This document shows positions 42,977 through 52,978 of a stretch of DNA of 64,000 nt, in pieces. The translations under genes were made by a program, and so were the position numbers. The stretch covers positions 1-64,000 of the forward strand of contig JAUYRN010000027.1 of NCBI GenBank assembly GCA_030696775.1. Direction: 5' to 3'. The notes under the pieces are model-generated. The model was not told the origin of the DNA. It did not search any database and was given only the letters and a program-made list of their open reading frames with translations. Position 1 is the first letter of the stretch; each line of letters begins with the position of its first letter. Source of the DNA: Sulfuricurvum sp. (lineage in GTDB: Bacteria > Campylobacterota > Campylobacteria > Campylobacterales > Sulfurimonadaceae).

Positions 42977-43819
42977 TTAGGGAAGAAGAAGTTTCAGAAG
43001 ATCAGCCAGTGTCTCTTTGAGCTCACTACGCGCTACAACCATATCTATAGAACCTTTTTCGAGTAAGAATTCAGCACGCTGAAAGCCTTCAGGAAGGTCT
43101 GATCCAATGGTCTGCTTGATAACACGTTGTCCAGCAAAGCCGATCAAAGCGCCCGGTTCGGCAATAATAATATCACCCAATGTTGCGAATGAAGCACTGA
43201 CTCCACCCATAGTCGGATCGGTTAATAGTGATATGTAAGGGAGCTTTGCATCTGCTAAACGTGCGAGTGCTGCAGAGGTTTTTGACATCTGCATGAGTGA
43301 AAAGGTACTCTCTTGCATACGAGCACCGCCACTGGCACTAACAATGATCAGACCCTGACGTTTTGCAAGAGCACGATTAATAGCTCGAACAATTTTTTCG
43401 CCTTCAACCGACCCCAAAGATCCACCCATAAAGTTAAAATCAAAAACCACTAGCTGTACAGCAGTAGATTCAATAGTACATTCACCGCTCACTACTGATG
43501 AATAACGTCCATTTTTAGTGAAGCCCTCTTCAATACGGGCAGCATAACTTTTTTTATCTACAAATTGAAGTGGATCAACCGGCTTTAAATTAGCATCATA
43601 TTCAACAAAACTTCCTTCGTCAGCAATCAATGCAAGACGCTCATTCACACCGATACGTAAGTGAAACCCACATTTAGGGCAAACATGATTTTGTTTTTCC
43701 ATCTCTTTGTAATACATAAGAGACTGACAGGCAGAACACTTTACCCAATGCGATGGAGCTTCACTTTTAGTGGGCTGTTTCTTTTTATCAGAATCTCCAA
43801 ATAAATTAAATAGACTCAA
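42977..43819 (-). CDS. accD: Acetyl-CoA carboxylase carboxyltransferase beta subunit
   Basis: 280 residues. An N-terminal C4 zinc ribbon (VKCSACQSLMY...HVCPKCGFH) precedes the crotonase-like carboxyltransferase fold (SASGGARMQESTFSLMQMSKT; LTDPTMGGVSASFATLGD; FAGQRVIKQTIG). With AccA it transfers CO2 from biotin to acetyl-CoA to make malonyl-CoA. It overlaps the phosphatase-like gene by 4 nt. Confidence 0.96.
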   Translation of the reverse strand: MSLFNLFGDSDKKKQPTKSEAPSHWVKCSACQSLMYYKEMEKQNHVCPKCGFHLRIGVNERLALIADEGSFVEYDANLKPVDPLQFVDKKSYAARIEEGFTKNGRYSSVVSGECTIESTAVQLVVFDFNFMGGSLGSVEGEKIVRAINRALAKRQGLIIVSASGGARMQESTFSLMQMSKTSAALARLADAKLPYISLLTDPTMGGVSASFATLGDIIIAEPGALIGFAGQRVIKQTIGSDLPEGFQRAEFLLEKGSIDMVVARSELKETLADLLKLLLP

Positions 43820-44544
43820 AAATACTCCTTTTCTACAATCAAACGTATCCGCTCGAACACTTCTTTATCAGGACTTAATAGGATGTATCTCTCATCACTA
43901 AAGCTATAAAGGTGTTGGCTTAAATACAAGCCAGCTTGGATATCAAACTGTCTCATTGTACCTAAAAATAGCACATATTTCACTAAGGGCGCATAAGCAA
44001 GTGAGAGGGCTAATGCTCCTGGAGAACGAAATTTAAATTTTTCACCTATCAAAATTTCAATAAGATCAGGATGTTCATACGATTTTTCAAAGAGACCGAT
44101 TTTGGGATTTTGCGAGGGAAGAACAGATAATTTAAGGATTGGATTGTCTAAACAGGTTTTATAATATTCATCCGATGTACGAATAAAAACGTCACCATTT
44201 ACAAGATTGCAAACAATTCCATCGGTGGTCTTTCCCGCTGTTTCTCTTGCTATAGAAACCCCATAATAAGGAAAAGAAGAAGAAAAATTATCACTACCAT
44301 CGATAGGATCTGCGATAATATTCACATTACTGCACGGTGTCATCCAGCCACTCTCTTCAGAATAAAAAGATCCAAAAGTCTTGAGATGTTTAAAAAGAAT
44401 GGATTCAGCCAGAAGATCAAAACCACTGCTTATGTCACCACCCTCACCAAGAGAATACGAATCAAAAAGGGCAGTTTCGCTTGAGTTAATACGTGTACGA
44501 ACCTCGAGGAGTGAAAGAATCACTGCATCGATAAAAGCACTCAT
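43816..44544 (-). CDS. Inositol monophosphatase family protein
   Basis: 242 residues. The metal-binding motif is intact in ADPIDGSDNFSSSFPYYG, and the upstream acidic pair is in YSEESGW. The second motif, usually WDxAA, reads FDIQAG, and this divergent form is shared by the C. jejuni counterpart as I recall. The family covers inositol phosphatase, fructose-1,6-bisphosphatase and PAP phosphatase, so the substrate is open. It is tightly coupled to gltD (1-nt overlap) and accD. Confidence 0.8.
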   Translation of the reverse strand: MSAFIDAVILSLLEVRTRINSSETALFDSYSLGEGGDISSGFDLLAESILFKHLKTFGSFYSEESGWMTPCSNVNIIADPIDGSDNFSSSFPYYGVSIARETAGKTTDGIVCNLVNGDVFIRTSDEYYKTCLDNPILKLSVLPSQNPKIGLFEKSYEHPDLIEILIGEKFKFRSPGALALSLAYAPLVKYVLFLGTMRQFDIQAGLYLSQHLYSFSDERYILLSPDKEVFERIRLIVEKEYF

Positions 44545-45926
44545 TAATTCAACAGTGACTTTGCAATAGCCCGTGCAGCTTCTCGGCCATCGTATGCCGC
44601 TGTAACAACTAAATCAGCACCACGGTAACAGTCACCACCAGCATAGATACCTGCAGTTGTCGTTTGATACTCTGAATCGATCACAATACCGCCCCAGTTA
44701 TTCACAGTAATACCATTTTCAGCCAAAAAGCTTGGAACCATTGGATCAAATCCAAGTGCCATAATGACGACATCCGCATTGATATTAAAATCTCCACCTT
44801 TAATCTCTTCCATTTTTTGGCGACCGCTCTCGTCTTTTGCCCCTAAAACAGTTTTTATCATACGAACCGCGATTGCTTTCCCGTTATCTCCCAGAATAAC
44901 CTCTTTAGGAGAAGCATGAAAGACAAAGTCTACTCCTTCTTCAATCGCATTTTTGTACTCTTTTTGAGAGCCTGGCATATTGTGCGCATCACGGCGATAC
45001 AGACACGTTACATTTTTAGCCCCTTCTCGCTTCGCAGTACGAACACAGTCCATAGCTGTGTCCCCTCCTCCGATGACAACCACATCCAGATCTTTGAAAT
45101 CAAATTGCTTATCATATGAAATAGCAAAGTTTTTACGCTGAATGGCGGTTAGATACTCTATAGCTGGGTAAACGTTGGATGCATTTTCGCCTGCAATTTT
45201 TGCACCCTTTGATTTGGTTGCGCCTATACCGATAAATACAGCATCATATTGATCTGCAATCACATCAAATTCTACGTCTTTGCCCACTTCACAATTGTAT
45301 ACAATTTTTAAACCCGCTTCTACGAGAAATCCGACACGACGATCAACAATTTTTTTATCGAGCTTAAACCCTGGAATACCGTATGTCAACAATCCGCCTG
45401 CACGATCACTGCGCTCATACATGGTAACCGAAATACCCGAACGCAATAAATAGGTTGCGGCAGAAAGACCTGCAGGACCTGAACCTATGATAGCTACTTT
45501 TTTATCCGTAGTAATTCCCGGGAAGAACGGTTTAAGACCATGCTTGAACCCTTCTTCATTGATAAAGGTCTCAACTGAACCGATTGTAATCGCTCCATGC
45601 CCGTCATTAAGAGTACAATCACCCTCACAAAGACGATCATGAGGACAAATACGCCCCATGACTTCAGGAAAAGGTGATGGCTCATTTGAAAGATTAAAAG
45701 CAAATTTTAAATCTTTTTCAGCAACCGCTTTGAGCCACTGAGGGATGTAGTTATGCAATGGGCATTTGTTGAGACAAAACGGATCACCGCATTGAATACA
45801 GCGATCACTTTGAGGAGATGCTTCATGCAACTCAACAGGTTCATAAATCTCACTAAAATCTTTGAGTCGTTGTACAACTCCGCGTTTAATAGGATCGATA
45901 CGTTCAATAGTTAAAAATTCTCTCAT
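44544..45926 (-). CDS. gltD: Glutamate synthase small subunit
   Basis: 460 residues. N-terminal cysteine clusters (CIQCGDPFCLNKCPLHN and CPHDRLCEGDC) bind [4Fe-4S]. The FAD site is GSGPAGLSAATYLL, and the NADPH site is VVIGGGDTAMDCVRTA. It passes electrons from NADPH to GltB for glutamate formation from glutamine and 2-oxoglutarate. It lies 5 nt after gltB. Confidence 0.95.
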   Translation of the reverse strand: MREFLTIERIDPIKRGVVQRLKDFSEIYEPVELHEASPQSDRCIQCGDPFCLNKCPLHNYIPQWLKAVAEKDLKFAFNLSNEPSPFPEVMGRICPHDRLCEGDCTLNDGHGAITIGSVETFINEEGFKHGLKPFFPGITTDKKVAIIGSGPAGLSAATYLLRSGISVTMYERSDRAGGLLTYGIPGFKLDKKIVDRRVGFLVEAGLKIVYNCEVGKDVEFDVIADQYDAVFIGIGATKSKGAKIAGENASNVYPAIEYLTAIQRKNFAISYDKQFDFKDLDVVVIGGGDTAMDCVRTAKREGAKNVTCLYRRDAHNMPGSQKEYKNAIEEGVDFVFHASPKEVILGDNGKAIAVRMIKTVLGAKDESGRQKMEEIKGGDFNINADVVIMALGFDPMVPSFLAENGITVNNWGGIVIDSEYQTTTAGIYAGGDCYRGADLVVTAAYDGREAARAIAKSLLN

Positions 45927-45931
45927 AATAG

Positions 45932-48900
45932 TTAGTCGCCTTTATCAGGATTAAGTGGCAATTTTGTTAAGTTTTTAGGTCTTACAAGCCAGAAATTTCG
46001 AATCTCATTACGGAAGTTATTGAGAAGAGCCTGGGCTTTTTCGCTTTGCGTTTCTGCTGCATAATCTTTTAAAAGACGTTTGAGATAATGACGCGCTTCA
46101 TCTCCATCATCGGTATCAATACGCAATGCATCGACGAGTTCACGGTTAACATTTTCAACAAAACTGTGATTTTCATCGTATACAAACGCGATTCCGCCTG
46201 TCATACCTGCACCAAAGTTGATACCTGTTTGACCCAAGATGACCACGATTCCGCCTGTCATATACTCACATGCGTTGTCGCCAGTACCCTCGACGATCGC
46301 CAATGCACCTGAGTTACGAACTGCAAAACGCTCGCCTACAGATCCTGCAATAAAGAGCTTACCGCCGGTTGCACCATAAAGACACGTATTACCGCCTGCT
46401 GCAAATGCTTCACCCTGATTACGAGATTTAATAACAATTTTACCGCCATGCATCCCTTTACCAATGTAATCATTGGCAACACCCTCAAGACGAATAGTAA
46501 CACCATGAATCAAGAAGGCACCCAATGCTTGACCAGCGATACCTTTAAGATCAATTTTAATGGTATCAGTCTTAAGTCCCTTATCTCCATAATATTGAGC
46601 AATTTCACCACTTACACGTGCACCAAAACTACGATTTAAGTTACAAATATCACGTGTAATTCGAACAGGCCGCTCTGGATTTTTGATCGCGTCCATGGCT
46701 TCTGCCAAAACATCAATTTCAAAAGCATTGTCATCAAATGGTTTATTCGATGCTTCTTGGCAAGTATTGACGCCCGCTTCACGGTGTAAAATATTGCTGA
46801 AATCGAACTTACGAGCTAAATCTGTATCAATAATGCGGAGTAAATCACTTCGACCGACGAGCTCTTCCATCGTTTTATAACCCAATTTTGCCATTATTTG
46901 ACGCACATCTTCTGCCATATAGGTGAAGTAGTTGATAAGTTGTTCAACGGTTCCTTTGAAATAATCAGCACGCAAACTCTCATTTTGGGTTGCAATTCCG
47001 ACCGAACATTTGTTGACATGACAGATACGAAGCATTTTACAACCAATAATTGTCAATACACCCGTACCGAAAGCATAACTCTCAGCTCCCAACAATGCAG
47101 CTTTTACGACATCTTGCCCGCTTTTGAGTCCACCGTCTGTTTGAACATGAACCAATCCACGAAGATTATTGACTTTGAGTGCATTATGAGCTTCTGAAAG
47201 TCCTAGTTCCCATGGATTTCCTGCAAATTTAATCGAGGTAAGAGGAGCTGCACCTGTACCGCCATCGCCGCCTGAAATAATAATTTTATCCGCATACGCT
47301 TTAGCAACACCCGCTGCAATCGTCCCTACACCAGCAGCAGAAACGAGTTTAACCGCTACTTTTGCTGCCGGATTGACCTGCTTCATATCAAAGATGAGCT
47401 GTGCCAAATCCTCAATCGAATAAATATCATGATGAGGAGGAGGTGAAATCAATGTCACCCCTGGTGTCGTATGACGTAAACGCGCGATTAAAGGGGAAAC
47501 CTTATGCCCTGGAAGCTGTCCTCCCTCACCCGGTTTTGCCCCTTGAGCCACCTTGATCTGAATCTCTTCAGCACTGCGAAGATAAGCAGGTGTAACTCCA
47601 AAACGTCCTGAAGCGACTTGTTTGATTTTTGAGTTTTTCAATGTATCAAAACGGGCTGAGTCTTCTCCGCCCTCACCTGAATTGCTTTGAGCTCCGAGGG
47701 TGTTCATTGCAACTGCAACGCATTCATGTGCTTCAGGAGAGATTGAGCCCAAACTCATTGCAGCCGAAGCAAAACGTTTGAAAATTTTCTCTTTTGGCTC
47801 AACTTCTGAAATATCAATACTTGGACGATCCGATTGGAACTCGAAGAAGTCACGAATAAATTTTTGACCGCGTTTGTTAATCAACGTACTGAGCTGATCA
47901 AAATCTTCACGTTTACCGCTTTTGGAAACACGATGAATGGCATGAATAACATCCGGATTAAAATCATGGTGCTCTTGACCATTGTAAAATTTGTAAAATC
48001 CGCCAATTTTTAGAGGGAAAATACGGTTAAACCCGTTTTGTTCAAATGCCTCTTTGTGATTTTTATTTAAACGCTCATCGATATCTTCATAGCTCAATCC
48101 AGGAATGAGCACATGTGAATCTCCAAAACACTCATCTACCATCTCACGACTCAAACCGATAACGTCAAAAAGACCTGAATTACGGTATGACGCTATCGTT
48201 GCAATCCCCATTTTAGACATAATCTTAAGTAGTCCGCCATTGAGAGCATGGTGGGCTGCTTTAAATGCTTCCGCACAATTTTCTTCGTTTTCATTGCCTT
48301 GCTTAACCCGTGCAGCAATGGTTGTAAATAAAAGATTTGGATAAATTGCACTCGCTCCGTATGCGATAAGGGTTGCTGCACCATGAGAGTCAACCACTTC
48401 ACTTGTACAGGCCACGATTGAACCTAAATGACGTATTTTTGCCTCTAATAATGCACTGCTGATACGACCGACTGCCAGCAACATTGGAATGGTTTTATGC
48501 TCACGATCAAATCCGCTATCATCAAGAACAATAATACGAACACCCTCTTCTTTGACGGCTAAAATTACTTGTGAAACAAGAGCATTTAATGCTTCTCTCA
48601 AGCTGCCTTTATAGGATGTAGAAAACACTGCATTAGTATACGAAGGGTGATAGCGTGGAGATTTTTTATCCCCAAACGATTTTAGTACTTCAAGTTTCTC
48701 TTTGAGCATAATCGGTGAAATTGCTTTCAAACGATTAGCATGAGTTGGAATTTCATCCAAAATATTATGTATTTCACCAAAACCGGTGTTAAGACTCATC
48801 ACCACTTTTTCACGAATAGGATCAATTGGAGGATTCGTTACCTGTGCAAAACGTTGTTTGAAAAAATCGCTAAAATTACGTTGAACGGTACTAAATGCAG

Positions 48901-50368
48901 CAAGTGGAGTATCATCACCCATTGATCCAACGGCTTCTTTACCATCGCGCATCATCGGCTCAATCACTTGCTCAACGATCTCTTGTGTAATGTTAAAATA
49001 ACGCTGACGTGCAATGAAATCTTCAGCCGAACAGTCGCATTTGGTTTCATACTGATGCTCTACGTGCTCTTGCAAGTAAGTCATGTGCTCATTTAACCAA
49101 CTCATATACGGATTAGAAGTTTTTAGATATTGATTAATATCTTCGTCTTTAAGCACTTTCCCAAACTTTAAATCCAAACCGATCATTTGTCCTGATTGAA
49201 GTCGACCGCGTTCTTTAATATTCTCTTCTGCAATATCAATGACACCGTACTCACTTGCGATAAGCAATGTGTCATCATGAGTAATAATATACTTTGAAGG
49301 GCGTAATCCATTACGGTCAAGAACACACCCGATGTAACGGCCATCGGTAAGTGAGAATGCAGCAGGACCATCCCACGCTTCAAAAACTGTTGAGTGATAC
49401 TCATAGAATGCACGTAATTGTGGATCCATATGAGGTGCATTTTGCCATGGTGCCGGAATAATCGCACGCGCTGCTTTAAAGAAATCCATTCCATTCGCGA
49501 TCAAAAACTCGAAAAAATTGTCGGCGCTTGCACTGTCCGAGCCATGTGGTTGCAAGATAGGAAGAAGACGTGCAATCTCTTCAGCGGTAAACACTTCACT
49601 TTTAATCGATTCTGATTTTACTGCAACATTAAAACGGTTTGCTTCAACGGAGTTGATCTCACCATTGTGTGCAACGGAGCGAAACGGTTGAGCCAAACGC
49701 CATTTAGGAAGAGTATTGGTAGAAAAGCGTTGGTGAAAGAGTGAAAAAGAGATTTTAAAATTTTCATTTTGAAAGTCAGTATAAAATTCCTTGATATGCG
49801 TAGGCATAATCAAGCCCTTATAAGAAATGACTCTCGAACTCATGGAAGGGATATAAAAATCTTGATCCTGTACGAGCATATGCTCAGTCTCTTTACGGCT
49901 CAAATACAACAATGCATCAAAGCGACGTGATGCCATCAATGAGTTAGGGGTAATAAAAATATGATAAATTTCAGGAAGAGACTCGAGCGCCTGTTCACCT
50001 AAAGCATTGATATCAAGTGGGACGATACGCTTCAATACCACTTTTAGATCATTATTAGCACAGGTACGTTCCAATAAATCCAATTGAGATGCATCGCGTG
50101 TAAAGACTACGGCAATGGCATACATTTCAGGCAACTCAATGCCGCTGGCTAAAGCAGTAGAACGCATGAACTCTTGAGGGATAGAAAGGAGCAATCCGCT
50201 GCCATCTCCTGTCTTGCCATCGGCTGCAACAGCACCACGGTGCATCATTCGTTCAAGCGCAGTAATTGCGTTTTCCAGTGTCTCATGAGAAGGACGGTTT
50301 TTAATATTGGCGATCAAACCAAATCCGCAGTTATCTTTAAATGATCGTAATAAATCTTGGTATTCCAC
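45932..50368 (-). CDS. gltB: Glutamate synthase large subunit
   Basis: 1478 residues from GTG 50368 (AAGGTGA lies 8 nt upstream). A class II amidotransferase domain opens at Cys15 after a 14-residue propeptide (DNCGFGLIANI). Next are the central domain, the FMN synthase domain with GGQLPGHKVSPLIA and SGGDGGTGAAP, and the 3Fe-4S cysteines (CKMLRICHVNKC). The GXGXG beta-helix at the C-terminus reads CLYGATGGKLFIAGS. It forms GOGAT with GltD, the main nitrogen-assimilation route with glutamine synthetase. Confidence 0.97.
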   Translation of the reverse strand: MEYQDLLRSFKDNCGFGLIANIKNRPSHETLENAITALERMMHRGAVAADGKTGDGSGLLLSIPQEFMRSTALASGIELPEMYAIAVVFTRDASQLDLLERTCANNDLKVVLKRIVPLDINALGEQALESLPEIYHIFITPNSLMASRRFDALLYLSRKETEHMLVQDQDFYIPSMSSRVISYKGLIMPTHIKEFYTDFQNENFKISFSLFHQRFSTNTLPKWRLAQPFRSVAHNGEINSVEANRFNVAVKSESIKSEVFTAEEIARLLPILQPHGSDSASADNFFEFLIANGMDFFKAARAIIPAPWQNAPHMDPQLRAFYEYHSTVFEAWDGPAAFSLTDGRYIGCVLDRNGLRPSKYIITHDDTLLIASEYGVIDIAEENIKERGRLQSGQMIGLDLKFGKVLKDEDINQYLKTSNPYMSWLNEHMTYLQEHVEHQYETKCDCSAEDFIARQRYFNITQEIVEQVIEPMMRDGKEAVGSMGDDTPLAAFSTVQRNFSDFFKQRFAQVTNPPIDPIREKVVMSLNTGFGEIHNILDEIPTHANRLKAISPIMLKEKLEVLKSFGDKKSPRYHPSYTNAVFSTSYKGSLREALNALVSQVILAVKEEGVRIIVLDDSGFDREHKTIPMLLAVGRISSALLEAKIRHLGSIVACTSEVVDSHGAATLIAYGASAIYPNLLFTTIAARVKQGNENEENCAEAFKAAHHALNGGLLKIMSKMGIATIASYRNSGLFDVIGLSREMVDECFGDSHVLIPGLSYEDIDERLNKNHKEAFEQNGFNRIFPLKIGGFYKFYNGQEHHDFNPDVIHAIHRVSKSGKREDFDQLSTLINKRGQKFIRDFFEFQSDRPSIDISEVEPKEKIFKRFASAAMSLGSISPEAHECVAVAMNTLGAQSNSGEGGEDSARFDTLKNSKIKQVASGRFGVTPAYLRSAEEIQIKVAQGAKPGEGGQLPGHKVSPLIARLRHTTPGVTLISPPPHHDIYSIEDLAQLIFDMKQVNPAAKVAVKLVSAAGVGTIAAGVAKAYADKIIISGGDGGTGAAPLTSIKFAGNPWELGLSEAHNALKVNNLRGLVHVQTDGGLKSGQDVVKAALLGAESYAFGTGVLTIIGCKMLRICHVNKCSVGIATQNESLRADYFKGTVEQLINYFTYMAEDVRQIMAKLGYKTMEELVGRSDLLRIIDTDLARKFDFSNILHREAGVNTCQEASNKPFDDNAFEIDVLAEAMDAIKNPERPVRITRDICNLNRSFGARVSGEIAQYYGDKGLKTDTIKIDLKGIAGQALGAFLIHGVTIRLEGVANDYIGKGMHGGKIVIKSRNQGEAFAAGGNTCLYGATGGKLFIAGSVGERFAVRNSGALAIVEGTGDNACEYMTGGIVVILGQTGINFGAGMTGGIAFVYDENHSFVENVNRELVDALRIDTDDGDEARHYLKRLLKDYAAETQSEKAQALLNNFRNEIRNFWLVRPKNLTKLPLNPDKGD

Positions 50369-50551
50369 TGATAAATCACCTTATGTCATCGGAAAAATCC
50401 GGAAATTATTTCTACTTAATCTCTTTTTAAACATAAGTAGTTTAAAGAGGATTGAAATTCCTTAATTTTACCAGTTATTAGGTTAAAAAGTTTTAAAATT
50501 AGGAAACTTTTAGAGAATAAAATAAAAAAATGTGCGGTGAAGTAACAAAAT

Positions 50552-51169
50552 ATGCAGGGATTTATCATCAAACTTAGCCGGGTGAAAGACGAAGATATGA
50601 TAGTAACAATCATATCCGAGGAAAACTTAACAACCCTTTACAGGTTCTATGGAGCACGTCATAGTCCCATCAATCTTGGCTTTAAAATTGATTTTGAAGC
50701 CGAAACGTCACTCAAAAGTTCTATCCCTCGGATGCGTGATGTACTTCATCTGGGCTTTGGATGGATGGGTGAGTACAACCGTATTCGTATCTGGCAACAA
50801 TTTATTGCCCTTTTTCATCCCCATTTGCAACATTCAGATGATATTGGAAGCTTTTATTTTCAACTTTTAGAATCAGCTGCCCAAAACTGGAAAAATCAAA
50901 ATCCAAAACGACTCGCCATCGAAGCCTACATTCAACTGCTTGAACATGAGGGGAGATTGCACCGTGATCTGAACTGCTTTTTTTGTGACAATCCAATCTA
51001 CACCGATATTTCCCTCATCCGTGCATTCTTACCGGCACACAAAGAATGCGCCCATACCCTCTCCATTAATGCTAAGGGACTTTCATGGCTTTATGATCAT
51101 TATTCGACACTTTTTTTAGATGATTTTGAGATTGAGCGTCTTTGGCATGTTATTAATGAAGGTTTATAA
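50552..51169 (+). CDS. recO: RecO-like recombination mediator (Campylobacterota form)
   Basis: 205 residues. The N-terminal OB-fold starts MQGFIIKLSRVKDEDMIVTI. The C-terminal helical region carries CFFCDNPI and a later CAHTL that may hold zinc, as in RecO. It is shorter than E. coli RecO (242). RecO helps RecR load RecA onto SSB-coated DNA. It is divergent from gltB across 183 AT-rich nt in which I see no other gene. The ATG lacks a clear Shine-Dalgarno. Confidence 0.75.
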   Translation: MQGFIIKLSRVKDEDMIVTIISEENLTTLYRFYGARHSPINLGFKIDFEAETSLKSSIPRMRDVLHLGFGWMGEYNRIRIWQQFIALFHPHLQHSDDIGSFYFQLLESAAQNWKNQNPKRLAIEAYIQLLEHEGRLHRDLNCFFCDNPIYTDISLIRAFLPAHKECAHTLSINAKGLSWLYDHYSTLFLDDFEIERLWHVINEGL

Positions 51170-51185
51170 GTGTTGACATTACAGC

Positions 51186-51191
51186 TATAAT
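51186..51191 (+). promoter_or_regulatory. Putative -10 box for the HerA/DUF853 gene
   Basis: TATAAT 30 nt before the ATG (AGCTATAATACC). A nearby TTGACA is only 7 nt upstream of it, too close to be its -35 partner. Confidence 0.45.
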
Positions 51192-51220
51192 ACCCGCTCA
51201 TTAAATCATTAAGGAATTGT

Positions 51221-52675
51221 ATGTCCACTTCTTATCCTATTGCAAAATCAGCGGATCAATTTTTAACTCTACTCCCATCAATGGCGAATCGTCATGGACT
51301 CATTACGGGTGCAACCGGAACGGGTAAAACTATCACTTTGCAAAAAATTATCGAGAGTTTTTCCATGATAGGTGTTCCGTGCGTCGTAAGTGATATCAAA
51401 GGAGATCTTAGTGGACTGGCTGATGTAGGGGGAAATAATCAAAAAGTGACCGAGAGACTCGCCTCAATGGGTTTGGAAAGTGATTATCAAAAATCACCTG
51501 TCACATTTTGGGATGTATGGGGTGAAAACGGTCATCCTGTGCGTGCAACCATTAGCGACATGGGGCCTCTTTTGCTCTCACGATTGCTTGGTCTTAATGA
51601 AACACAAAGCGGCGTACTGACACTCGCTTTTAAAGTTGCCGATGATAAAGGACTTGCTCTGCTGGATCTTAAAGACCTGCGTGCAATGATTGTCAATGTA
51701 GGAGAACGCGCTAAAGAGTTGTCATTAAATTATGGCAATGTCTCTACGGCGTCTATCGGTGCGATTCAACGTTCACTGCTTACTCTCGAATCCCAAGGAG
51801 GGGAAAAACTCTTTGGTGAGCCTATGCTCAACATTCACGATCTTATCCAAAGTATTGATGGCAAGGGGGTTGTCAATCTCCTCGATGCTACAAAACTGAT
51901 GAATACTCCAAAACTCTACGGCTCACTTCTTTTATGGATGCTTTCAGAGCTTTTCGAAACGCTTCCAGAAGCTGGAGACAGCAGTGTTCCTAAACTTCTT
52001 TTCTTTTTCGATGAAGCTCATTTGCTTTTTACCGATGCTCCCGATGTATTAATTGAAAAAATCGAACAAGTAGTTCGCCTCATTCGCTCTAAAGGTGTGG
52101 GAATTTATTTTATTACCCAGCATCCTAATGATATACCGGAAAAAATTGCCGCACAACTTGGTAATCGTGTTGCTCATGCTCTTCGTGCTTTTACCCCTAA
52201 AGATCAGCAAGCCGTTCGTGCCGCAGCCGAAACAATGCGGGATAACGAATCCTTGGATGAAAAAACTGCGCTAATGGAGCTTGGTGTCGGAGAAGCGCTG
52301 ATATCCTTCTTGGATGAAAAAGGAACGCCAAGTATCACGCAACGCTGTTTTGTTATTCCCCCGCTCTCACATATTGGGCCTATTACTGACACATTACGCC
52401 ATGAACTTATGAGCAATTCAATTGTTGGCACGACCTATGACCAAACCATTGATAGCGAATCTGCCTATGAACGTCTCAACAAGCGCTTATCAGAACAATC
52501 AACTCAAAAAGCAAAAGAAATCGAAGAAGAAACTGCAGCTAAGGAAGAAAAAACTGTTTCCAGAGGGAGAGAAACAGCCATGGAAGCACTGGCAAAATCT
52601 GCAGCACGAGCTATTGGTTCTCAGCTTGGACGTGAGATTATTCGAGGGGTATTAGGAAGTTTATTTAAACGATAA
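51221..52675 (+). CDS. HerA-like ATPase (DUF853)
   Basis: 484 residues. Walker A GATGTGKTITLQ is near the N-terminus (about 30-41), Walker B is FFFDEAHLLF, and ITQHPNDIP is a sensor-like motif. DUF853 proteins are FtsK/HerA-type ring ATPases, in other bacteria linked to DNA translocation or secretion (some with NurA-like nucleases). No nuclease partner lies beside it. The C-terminal ~60 residues are charged, then turn into a basic tail (IIRGVLGSLFKR). Substrate and role unknown. Confidence 0.85.
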   Translation: MSTSYPIAKSADQFLTLLPSMANRHGLITGATGTGKTITLQKIIESFSMIGVPCVVSDIKGDLSGLADVGGNNQKVTERLASMGLESDYQKSPVTFWDVWGENGHPVRATISDMGPLLLSRLLGLNETQSGVLTLAFKVADDKGLALLDLKDLRAMIVNVGERAKELSLNYGNVSTASIGAIQRSLLTLESQGGEKLFGEPMLNIHDLIQSIDGKGVVNLLDATKLMNTPKLYGSLLLWMLSELFETLPEAGDSSVPKLLFFFDEAHLLFTDAPDVLIEKIEQVVRLIRSKGVGIYFITQHPNDIPEKIAAQLGNRVAHALRAFTPKDQQAVRAAAETMRDNESLDEKTALMELGVGEALISFLDEKGTPSITQRCFVIPPLSHIGPITDTLRHELMSNSIVGTTYDQTIDSESAYERLNKRLSEQSTQKAKEIEEETAAKEEKTVSRGRETAMEALAKSAARAIGSQLGREIIRGVLGSLFKR

Positions 52676-52734
52676 GTTCATAATCGGAACATTTTTTGCT
52701 TGTTAAATGTCAACTATCCATAAAAAGTATTATT

Positions 52735-52974
52735 ATGAGCAAAAACAACATTCGAGAAGCACTGTTAGCGCAATTTATCGATCCACCAGAAGTGGATAAT
52801 TATACTTCAAACAGAATACTTCCTGCGACACGGAAAGGGAGAACCTTAGCCGATTTTTATACAGAAGTTTTTCAAAGCAGTCAGCCACTCTATGAAACGA
52901 AAAGTGCCAAGGAGCTAGAAGTTATGATGATGCAAAATCGTCGTCTTATAGAATCAAAAAATAAAAGACGATAA
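52735..52974 (+). CDS. Small hypothetical protein
   Basis: 79 residues from ATG 52735, or 92 from 52696; neither has a convincing ribosome-binding site, and the shorter one has better start context. The N-terminus reads MSKNNIREALLAQFIDPPEV and the C-terminus is basic (NRRLIESKNKRR). No motif, signal peptide or membrane segment. It ends 4 nt before the convergent Rrf2 gene. It may be transcribed with the ATPase gene 59 nt upstream. Confidence 0.55.
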   Translation: MSKNNIREALLAQFIDPPEVDNYTSNRILPATRKGRTLADFYTEVFQSSQPLYETKSAKELEVMMMQNRRLIESKNKRR

Positions 52975-52978
52975 TTTT

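Noticed and set aside
51173-51191. TTGACA plus TATAAT as a promoter pair before the HerA-like gene
   Set aside because: The two hexamers are 7 nt apart, not about 17; only the TATAAT is kept as a possible -10.
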